Shown here in pieces: positions 26,538 through 33,750 of a stretch of DNA of 64,000 nt. The translations under genes were made by a program, and so were the position numbers. Under the pieces are notes generated by a model. It ran no database searches. It was not told the DNA's origin and saw only the letters and a program-made list of their open reading frames with translations. How positions within the stretch are numbered: position 1 is the first letter of the stretch; every line of letters begins with the position of its first letter. This DNA is from Tepidiforma bonchosmolovskayae (lineage in GTDB: Bacteria; Chloroflexota; Dehalococcoidia; Tepidiformales; Tepidiformaceae), in NCBI RefSeq assembly GCF_008838325.1, contig NZ_CP042829.1:2046001-2110000 (forward strand). Direction: 5' to 3'.

Positions 26538-27779
26538 GTGGCCGTGTCGACCATCCTCCTCGCTACCATCGGCAAGCGCGACCCCTTCCACGAGGGCGAA
26601 CCAACAGGGCCCCTCCGCCTTGCGCGTGAGACGACACCCGACAGGGCGCTCCTGGTCGCCACCGAGGCCGTCCGCCCCCAGGCCGAGGCAACCGCCGCCG
26701 AACTCCAGGCCCTCGGCATCGAGGTCGCCATCGACATCCTCGACGACCTTCGCCGCGGCGTCCCCGACCTCGCAGTCAGCGTTTCCGACCTCCTCCTCGC
26801 CGGGCGCGACCTCGTCCGCCGCCACCCGGAGCTCAAAGAGGCCGAGGTCATCGCCTGCTTCACCTCCGGCACCCCCCAGATGAGCACCGCCTTCACCCTC
26901 GTCGTCCGCTCCCTGCTCCCGGACGCCCGCCACTTCCAGGCCCTGGACCCCTCGCAAACCATCCGCGAGCCCCTGCGCGAGTTCGACCCCGATATCCTGG
27001 GCCACCTCGATGCCCGCGACCGCACCCTCGAGTCGCTCGCCCGGGGCGATGCCGCCGCAGCGGCTGCCTCCGGTGTACCCCTCCTCCACCTTCCATCACA
27101 GGTTCCGCCGCCATGGGACCAGAAGGCCCTCAAAGCCGCCGTCACCATCGCCGAGGCGCTCGCCGCCGTCGAAAACTACCAGCGCCAGTGGCTCGCCCAG
27201 CTCGCCGCCAACATCCCCGCCAGGGCCGGCGGCGTCGACCTCGCCGGGCTCAAAGCCTGGCTCCAGCAGGCGGCAAACGATGACCTCGCCTGGGGCGCCG
27301 AGCTCGGCGCCTGCTTCCTCCGCCTCGACTCCCTCAACCGTCCCACCCAGGCCGTCCTCGTCGCTGCCACCGCAGCCGAAGTTCTCCTCACCGCCGGCCT
27401 CAGGCAATGCGGCATCGACCCCGACGACATCCGCGACCCGGCCCGGTTGCCGTCCGGCTTCAGCGAAGTCGACCTCATGCCCATCGACGGCGGCCGCTGG
27501 CGCATCGAAGGCGCCCAGCGCCGCGCGAAGCTGCTCGAAGCACTCTCCCCCGACTACCGCCGCGCCGTCGAAACGCACGCTGGCGAAACCCTCCGCGCCC
27601 GCCTCGCCGGCGCCCGGAACGACGCCGTCCACAAGGGCCGGCAGGTCCCCAGCGAAAGCCTCGAAGCCGCCAAAGCCTACCTCGAAATCCTCGCCGCGGC
27701 CGTCGGCGCCCCTGCGCCTTCCAGTCTCCCCACAGCCCCCTCGAGTCTCGGTGCTCTTGTCCAGCCATGGCGTTCCTGA
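26538..27779 (+). CDS. csm6: Csm6-like CARF-HEPN ribonuclease
   Basis: A predicted RNase activated by the cyclic oligoadenylate that Cas10 makes. From GTG 26538 the protein has 413 residues (a second GTG at 26544 is possible). The N-terminus is a Rossmann-like CARF domain, starting STILLATIGKRDPF, with the ligand-loop signature ACFTSGTPQMSTAF (around residue 115). The C-terminal half is helical and contains the HEPN R-x4-H motif RNDAVH (Arg360, His365). It diverges from cas10 with a 116-bp shared promoter region. The CARF/HEPN layout, size and position fit Csm6; Csx1 is the alternative. Confidence 0.8.
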   Translation: MAVSTILLATIGKRDPFHEGEPTGPLRLARETTPDRALLVATEAVRPQAEATAAELQALGIEVAIDILDDLRRGVPDLAVSVSDLLLAGRDLVRRHPELKEAEVIACFTSGTPQMSTAFTLVVRSLLPDARHFQALDPSQTIREPLREFDPDILGHLDARDRTLESLARGDAAAAAASGVPLLHLPSQVPPPWDQKALKAAVTIAEALAAVENYQRQWLAQLAANIPARAGGVDLAGLKAWLQQAANDDLAWGAELGACFLRLDSLNRPTQAVLVAATAAEVLLTAGLRQCGIDPDDIRDPARLPSGFSEVDLMPIDGGRWRIEGAQRRAKLLEALSPDYRRAVETHAGETLRARLAGARNDAVHKGRQVPSESLEAAKAYLEILAAAVGAPAPSSLPTAPSSLGALVQPWRS

Positions 27780-27948
27780 CCTGCCCCGTACGGAGGTGTG
27801 CTGCGCTGCCGAGTCTCCACTTACTGGAGCACTTGGCGTTCGATAGATGTAGCAAGTCTCTCGTGGGGCGATTACTAGGTCATACCCAAGGGGTAATCCC
27901 GTGAACCTTGAGCGCTCGGTTGCGCTCTTGCGAACTTAGGCGAATGAA
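27780..27948. other. Gap between the Csm6-like and helicase genes
   Basis: No gene. Base composition becomes AT-richer toward the helicase start, and a small inverted pair TACCC/GGGTA lies near 27885. No clear promoter boxes were found. Confidence 0.4.
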
Positions 27949-30936
27949 ATGCACAGCGCGTTATACTTGCTCGATAAGCTCATTTCATTATGGGATGACT
28001 TTGACCAGAAGCCAGATTACTATCTGCGTGATTTAATTCCTTCGATAATAGCTTATAGAGATCTGAGTAGATTTTCGTTCATAGAAAAGAAATTAATTCA
28101 ACAGTTAAAGTCTCTTATGTCTGAAGAAGAGTGGAACAATCTCGCAAATCTGATTGAGGAGCGGCGGACGGGGAGATTGCATGTCTTGCGGTCAGACAAG
28201 GAGCGCCACTTGGGGGCCAAAAGGGAGCTCCGTCCCCGGGACGAGGAGGAGCTTCGCCTGGAGGCTATATGGCAGCTCCGTCCCCGGGACGAGGAGGAGC
28301 TTCGCCGTTGGGCTGCAGAGGAGCGCCGCCTGCGGGGTGAATGGGAGCGTCGGCGCCGGGAGGAAGCAGAGGAGCGGCGCCGCCGGGATGAAGAGGAGCG
28401 GCGCCGCCGCGAGGAGGAGGAGCGACGCCGTCGCGAGAAGGAGGAGGAGCGGCGGCGTCGTGAGGAAGAGGAGCGGCGCCGCCGCGTCGCTCTCGTTCAG
28501 CGAATTCGGCATGCACTTGAAACAGATTACCTCAATGCTGACCGCGTTTTCGCCAGCGACCCCGACGCCAGCCTGCTCTCGGCTGAAGAATACCGCAGGC
28601 TCAAGGTGGACTTCGTCCGGGAGTGGAGCCGCCGGGAGCTGGGCTTGGAACTCGACGACGAGCAGGCGGCCGCGGTCGCCCTGGCCGCCGGCAATACCCT
28701 GGTCGTTGCCCGCGCCGGCAGCGGCAAGACCACTGCCCTCACGGCGCGCGCCGCATTCCTCCAGAAGCATTGTCGCATCGAGCCACGCGAGCTGCTCCTG
28801 CTTGCGTTCAACCGGGATGCGGCGAACGAAATGAAGAAACGTCTGCGCACGTTCCTCGGCGAGAATGTGCCGCATGTCATGACGTTTCACGCTCTCGCAC
28901 ACGCGATCGTCAAACCACTATCTCGTATCCTCTCTGACCAAAAGGATGAAGATCAGCTCGACCTGAGCAAATTCGTTCAGGATGTCATCGATGACCTCAT
29001 ACGCTCCGAACGGTACGCTGACAGAATTAAGCAATTCATGCTGGCATATTATAAAGAAGACTGGGATCAGATTATCAGAAACAAATTTAATCTTCCTATT
29101 GCCCATTTTTTGGCGTACAGACGATCACTAGAACGGGAGACACTCGCTGGAGAATTCGTCAAGTCATATGGCGAGAAGTTGATAGCTAATATCCTCTTCG
29201 AGCACGGAATAGAATACAAATATGAGAAGCCATTCCGATGGGGCGAAAGTGTTTACCGGCCTGATTTTACCATCTATTTCGACAATCGAAGAGGAGGACT
29301 GATTATCGAATATTTCGGCTTAAAAGGCGAACCGGACTACGATGCGCTCGCTGAAGACAAGATCCGCTACTGGGGTAGCAGACCTCAGTGGAATTTGATC
29401 TATTTTTCTTCTGAAGACATATCCCGGCACGGGCCAGATCGGTTTGCTTCTATACTGCTCGGTGCATTGGACAGATTCGGAATCAGATACCGAAAGCTTT
29501 CAGATCATGAGATATGGGCCAAAGTTAAGCACCGGGCCATCGATAGATTTACAGAGGCGGTAGTCTCCTTTGTGAACAGGGCAAGAGCGCTTGGCGTTAG
29601 TGCTGACGACCTGAGAGAAAAAGTGCTGCACCACAGCTCGATAAGCCAGTTTGAAGCAGACTTCCTGGAGGTCGCCTGCGAGATCTATGATTCATATGTT
29701 GATCGTCTGGCGTCCCAGAATCTCCTGGATTTTCCCGGGTTACTTTGGTCTGCCGTGGAGCGCATCAAAAATGGCGAGACGAGCTTTGTCAGAGATAGAG
29801 GTAGAGAGTCAGGCAATTTGAAGACGATTAAATACGTCCTTGTCGACGAGTTCCAGGATATGAGCACGGCGTTTATCGAACTGTTGTTGGCGATCAAAGG
29901 CGTCTCTGATTCGTCAGGATTCTTCGGCGTAGGTGACAACTGGCAGGCTATTAACAGGTTTGCCGGAGCTGATATCAGATACTTTGGAAACTTTGAGGAC
30001 ATATTTACTTCTCCTTATAAATTCTTGCTGTTAAACAACTATCGGTCAGATGCCAGGATTGTAGAAACGGGAAACGCGATCATGGCCCCATCAGATGAGC
30101 GAGGTGGTGTCGCTGTGTCTCGCCGAGATGGAGAAGTCATGATATTTGATATGGCAAAGTGGCGTTCTCGAGACGCCGAAAAGCAGCGCCACGGTGACGA
30201 CGAAATCACGCCGGCGGCACTGCGTCTGATATGGCACTGTCTCTCTGGCGGTCAAAGGGTGCTGGTGCTGTTCAGGGCCCGGACGATTCCTTGGTATATC
30301 CGGTGGTTGATTGGGCCCGGGGAAAAAGATGGCGTAGAGGCACTGCAGGAACATTTCCGCTCAGCCATTCCAGAGCGTCTGCGAGGAATGGTTACGGTGA
30401 ATACTGCTCATTCCGCGAAGGGTAAGGAAGAGGACGCGGTGATCATTCTGGATGCGCGGGACGGCAGGTTCCCGCTCATTCATCCCCTCTGGGTGACCGG
30501 ACGCGTGTTCGGTGATTCCCTGCTCTCGATCGGCAGCGACGAGCGGCGGTTGTTTTACGTGGCTGCGACCCGGGCGAAGCACGCCCTGTACTTCGTCACC
30601 GACTCCCGGCGGGGCAGCACGTTTCTCGCCGGTGTCCGGTCGCATGCCAACGTCGCAAGCGGAGACTGGCGGAAGCTGGCGGGGCCGCCTTGCGTCGCCA
30701 TTGAGGCAGAAGCGGGGCCAGGTCGCAAACTGTCGCGGTACGGCTTTCGACCTGTGCGTGCAGGGCGGGGCGACGGCGTGTGGCGGAAGGACGTTCCGCT
30801 CGTCGACTTCTCGTGGGATCGAGTGCTGAGCCAGCTCCGTTCGGTCGACCTCCTCGGCGTCCGGGCCATTGATGACGAAGGCAACGTGCTGCACGAGTGG
30901 TCTGCGGGGGTACGCCGCAGTGATGCCGGTGAATGA
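27949..30936 (+). CDS. SF1 (UvrD-like) helicase with charged coiled coil and inserted nuclease-like domain
   Basis: A 995-residue protein. An N-terminal helical domain (1-77) is followed by an extreme Arg/Glu coiled coil (about 78-184), then SF1A helicase motif I ARAGSGKTTA (about 254-263), an inserted domain (about 405-470) with YGEKLIANIL, YRPDFTI and IIEYFG that resembles a PD-(D/E)xK/Vsr-like nuclease as seen in some helicase-IV proteins, motif II VLVDEFQD (about 630-637), and motifs V-VI near VNTAHSAKGKEEDAVI and RLFYVAATRAKHALYF. The third nuclease residue (Lys) is not obvious. Long stretches are AT-rich, unlike the neighbours, so acquisition is likely. It sits between the Csm6-like gene and cas2, and its role there is unknown. 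Confidence 0.82.
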   Translation: MHSALYLLDKLISLWDDFDQKPDYYLRDLIPSIIAYRDLSRFSFIEKKLIQQLKSLMSEEEWNNLANLIEERRTGRLHVLRSDKERHLGAKRELRPRDEEELRLEAIWQLRPRDEEELRRWAAEERRLRGEWERRRREEAEERRRRDEEERRRREEEERRRREKEEERRRREEEERRRRVALVQRIRHALETDYLNADRVFASDPDASLLSAEEYRRLKVDFVREWSRRELGLELDDEQAAAVALAAGNTLVVARAGSGKTTALTARAAFLQKHCRIEPRELLLLAFNRDAANEMKKRLRTFLGENVPHVMTFHALAHAIVKPLSRILSDQKDEDQLDLSKFVQDVIDDLIRSERYADRIKQFMLAYYKEDWDQIIRNKFNLPIAHFLAYRRSLERETLAGEFVKSYGEKLIANILFEHGIEYKYEKPFRWGESVYRPDFTIYFDNRRGGLIIEYFGLKGEPDYDALAEDKIRYWGSRPQWNLIYFSSEDISRHGPDRFASILLGALDRFGIRYRKLSDHEIWAKVKHRAIDRFTEAVVSFVNRARALGVSADDLREKVLHHSSISQFEADFLEVACEIYDSYVDRLASQNLLDFPGLLWSAVERIKNGETSFVRDRGRESGNLKTIKYVLVDEFQDMSTAFIELLLAIKGVSDSSGFFGVGDNWQAINRFAGADIRYFGNFEDIFTSPYKFLLLNNYRSDARIVETGNAIMAPSDERGGVAVSRRDGEVMIFDMAKWRSRDAEKQRHGDDEITPAALRLIWHCLSGGQRVLVLFRARTIPWYIRWLIGPGEKDGVEALQEHFRSAIPERLRGMVTVNTAHSAKGKEEDAVIILDARDGRFPLIHPLWVTGRVFGDSLLSIGSDERRLFYVAATRAKHALYFVTDSRRGSTFLAGVRSHANVASGDWRKLAGPPCVAIEAEAGPGRKLSRYGFRPVRAGRGDGVWRKDVPLVDFSWDRVLSQLRSVDLLGVRAIDDEGNVLHEWSAGVRRSDAGE
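28226..28306 (+). repeat. Two in-frame 33-bp direct repeats inside the helicase gene
   Basis: Identical 33-bp copies at 28226-28258 and 28274-28306, 48 bp apart (16 codons), encode two copies of LRPRDEEELR. They open the charged coiled-coil stretch (to about 28490), itself built of repeated Arg/Glu codons. Unit number could vary by slippage or recombination without shifting the frame. Confidence 0.85.
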
Positions 30937-30990
30937 GCCGCCCGCGCCATCCGCACCGGCGGACCGGTCCGACCCGCATGGTGACGCCAG

Positions 30991-31275
30991 ATGGACGAGC
31001 GCTGGTACGTCGTCGCCTACGATATCCCCGATACCCGCCGGCGCGAAGCCCTCGCCGCCTGGCTCGAGGGATGGGGAGAGCGGGTCCAGCGGAGCGTCTT
31101 CGAATTTGAGCTCCGCCCTGCTGAATTCGCCCGGATGCTCGCCGGCATCCGCACCCGCATCGACCCTGCAGCCGACCAGGTTCGGGTCTACCACCTCGGC
31201 GCCCGAGGCTATCGGTCGATCGAAGTCCCGGCCGGCCCGCCGGCGCGGCCGCGGCCCAGGTGGTTCATCGTGTGA
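30991..31275 (+). CDS. cas2: CRISPR adaptation protein Cas2
   Basis: Cas2 pairs with Cas1 to integrate new spacers. The 94-residue protein begins MDERWYVVAYDIPDTRRR with the conserved Asp11, contains RVQRSVFEFEL, and has a ferredoxin-like pattern throughout. No Shine-Dalgarno is obvious before the ATG at 30991, and the gap to the helicase is 54 bp. No cas1 was found in this window on either strand, so a partner must be encoded elsewhere or adaptation is lost. It lies directly before the leader of array 2. Confidence 0.93.
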   Translation: MDERWYVVAYDIPDTRRREALAAWLEGWGERVQRSVFEFELRPAEFARMLAGIRTRIDPAADQVRVYHLGARGYRSIEVPAGPPARPRPRWFIV

Positions 31276-31287
31276 GGGGGAACCCCC

Positions 31288-31316
31288 TTGTCATGCCGGG
31301 GCTGGCGTGGCATAGT
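31288..31316 (+). promoter_or_regulatory. Pre-crRNA promoter in the leader of array 2
   Basis: TTGTCA (5 of 6 consensus positions, 31288-31293), an ideal 17-bp spacer, CATAGT (31311-31316), 64 bp before the first repeat. A small hairpin GGGGG-AA-CCCCC just upstream (31276-31287) follows the cas2 stop and may end its transcript. Confidence 0.6.
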
Positions 31317-31380
31317 ACGGGCGCGGCCGGCCGGCACGGCGCCGCCCTTAATACCACAGGGAGGGAAGGACGTCAATAGA

Positions 31381-33035
31381 GTTGCAACCCTCGAATCCCC
31401 GCTAGGGGACTGAAACTTGGACCTGTGGACCTCCTCCATCAGGGGGCCTGGGGTTGCAACCCTCGAATCCCCGCTAGGGGACTGAAACTTGGGCGTAATG
31501 GTCAGCCAATTCGGGCCGGCCGGAGTTGCAACCCTCGAATCCCCGCTAGGGGACTGAAACCGGCACCATTCCGCCGGCTCCATCCAGTCCGGCAGCACCA
31601 CGTTGCAACCCTCGAATCCCCGCTAGGGGACTGAAACCGCGATTCTTCCAGCTGGATTTCAGCCAGTTTTTGTTGGTAGTTGCAACCCTCGAATCCCCGC
31701 TAGGGGACTGAAACCGTGGAATGTCGCGTGGCCACGCACGGTCACCAGCGCCGATGTGTTGCAACCCTCGAATCCCCGCTAGGGGACTGAAACTCAACCG
31801 CCGTTTTGTTCGCGATCGGGATCCTCTGAACCTTCCTGAGTTGCAACCCTCGAATCCCCGCTAGGGGACTGAAACAGCTGCAGGACGTTCAGCCACCGCG
31901 GGCCAGCGGCGTCGTTGCAACCCTCGAATCCCCGCTAGGGGACTGAAACATGCCAGGGGCACCCCTAAGGAGAACATTGAGATCCTCCCTAAGTTGCAAC
32001 CCTCGAATCCCCGCTAGGGGACTGAAACTGTACGAACAGGTCCGCGAGGCTATCGAGGACTATTACTAGTTGCAACCCTCGAATCCCTGCTAGGGGACTG
32101 AAACTGCGACAAGATCCTTTACTGGCGCAGTCACCCAGCCGAAGTTGCAACCCTCGAATCCCCGCTAGGGGACTGAAACACGTTTAGATCCTCCTTAAGG
32201 GCAATGGTGATGTTGGTCTTAAGGTTGCAACCCTCGAATCCCCGCTAGGGGACTGAAACTGGTATTCGCGGGCCAGCCCTGTGCCCAGTTCGTAGTCAAG
32301 GGGTTGCAACCCTCGAATCCCCGCTAGGGGACTCAAACATCGTGACCCACGACGGCTGCTCGCCGGGCGAGATGAGGTTGCAACCCTCGAATCCCCGCTA
32401 GGGGACTGAAACCTGTCAACATCGGTGATGGCGTCGACGACAGATGCCCAAGAGTTGCAACCCTCGAATCCCCGCTAGGGGACTGAAACTCAACCGCCGT
32501 TTTGTTCGCGATCGGGATCCTCTGAACCTTCCTGAGTTGCAACCCTCGAATCCCCGCTAGGGGACTGAAACCGAGGAGCATCTGCCAGCTCGAGGCGTCG
32601 AAGTCGACCTTCTGTTGCAACCCTCGAATCCCCGCTAGGGGACTGAAACCGAGGAGCATCTGCCAGCTCGAGGCGTCGAAGTCGACCTTCTGTTGCAACC
32701 CTCGAATCCCAACTAGGGGACTGAAACAACTTCAAGGCCGCCCTTCCCGACAAGCTCGGCGATCGAGGGAAGTTGCAACCCTCGAATCCCCGCTAGGGGA
32801 CTGAAACGCCACGATGACGTCGGCGGTGGAGACCTCCTCCAGCAGTTGCAACCCTCGAATCCCCGCTAGGGGACTGAAACTCCCGCAGGAGCGGGCCGAT
32901 GGCAGAGGGGCTGCCCTCGATGTTGCAACCATCGAATCCCCGCGAGGGGACTGAAACCCGTAGATTGGTGACAACTGCCACACTCCCGATGCGGGAGTAG
33001 TTGCAACCCTCGAATCCCCGCCAGGGGACTGAAAC
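31381..33035 (+). CRISPR. CRISPR array 2, 22 repeats of 36 nt, with duplicated spacers
   Basis: The repeat differs from array 1 at positions 10 (A to C) and 23 (G to T): it starts GTTGCAACCCTCGAATCC and ends TAGGGGACTGAAAC. Repeats begin at 31381, 31453, 31525, 31602, 31679, 31758, 31840, 31914, 31993, 32069, 32144, 32224, 32303, 32377, 32454, 32536, 32614, 32692, 32772, 32845, 32922 and 33000, with spacers of 36-46 nt. Repeat 21 (32922) is exactly the array-1 type; repeats 10, 13, 18 and 22 carry small changes. Spacers 31794-31839 and 32490-32535 are identical, as are 32572-32613 and 32650-32691. Transcription is rightward, as in array 1. Confidence 0.97.
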
Positions 33036-33155
33036 GAGACCGGGCTGCTACTGGCAATGGCCGGTACGGACCTGCGGATAACCACATCCACATCCGTGCG
33101 CTGCTTGAGGAGTACCTTCGATCCGGCCCCGGGGGCATCGTGTCGAACCGGATGA

Positions 33156-33437
33156 TCTGGCGGCCTGACGCCGCTCGCTGCGCCGGTACGCCTGGACTGC
33201 ACCAGTGTTCTTCTCTTCATCGGTAACCTGCCCGGACCCGCCCGCGTTATAGGGCTGTACTCTGAGCGCTTCCGAGAGGCCGCCGTTGACGGCGGGGATT
33301 TGACGATGTTCCTCCCCGACTGGCCATTCGGGCTTGCCAAGGCCACCGATGGCCAGGAGTACATCGCCATCAAAGACGGGTTGCCGACCACCCTCACGTC
33401 TCTCCCGCCAATCTCCCTACCCGACCTGCCAGAGTAA
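33156..33437 (+). pseudogene. 5'-truncated homologue of the gene after array 1
   Basis: The open frame ending at TAA 33435-33437 reads ...LTMFLPDWPFGLAKATDG... and aligns with the C-terminus of the 186-residue protein at 19236-19796, including the invariant DWPFGLAK. At DNA level 24 of 26 bases match (19680-19705 versus 33318-33343). The frame is closed by a stop at 33153, and no N-terminal half or start is found, so this is a remnant. It lies 120 bp after the last repeat of array 2, mirroring the position of the intact gene after array 1. Confidence 0.75.
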
Positions 33438-33750
33438 GGTGGCGGAGCGGCGCCGGGTCGGGCGATTCCCTGCCTGGGAGGAGGCCCCGCCGCCGCTCCG
33501 CTCGGTGACCGCGTTGGGGGACGGTGCAACGATGGCCGCGGAGCCCGGCCCGGCCATCCCACCCCCTGCCTGGCCCGCATGCCGGGCACAGAAGCGACAG
33601 CGGCTGGCGCGCCGGAGCAACTATGATTGCTGACCGCGGCGCCGGCCGACGCTGTGTCCGCGGCGGCGCCGCGGTCGGTGGGGATCTCCGTTCGGCGGCA
33701 GGCTCTCCCGCCAGCCCCGGGCCGGCCGCCCCGGAGGAAAGGAGATACGC
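33438..33750. other. Intergenic region before the SNF2 cassette
   Basis: No gene. A long GC inverted repeat (GCGGAGCGGCG near 33442 with CGCCGCTCCGC near 33491) could form a large-loop hairpin. TATGAT at about 33619-33624 is a possible -10 box without a good -35 partner. A ribosome-binding site AAGGAG precedes the next start. Confidence 0.4.

Noticed and set aside
31950-32223. Similarity between spacers at 31950-31992 and 32180-32223 (AGATCCTCC-TAA)
   Set aside because: Only about 13 bases match with one mismatch; the rest differs, so chance or a shared target motif cannot be separated.
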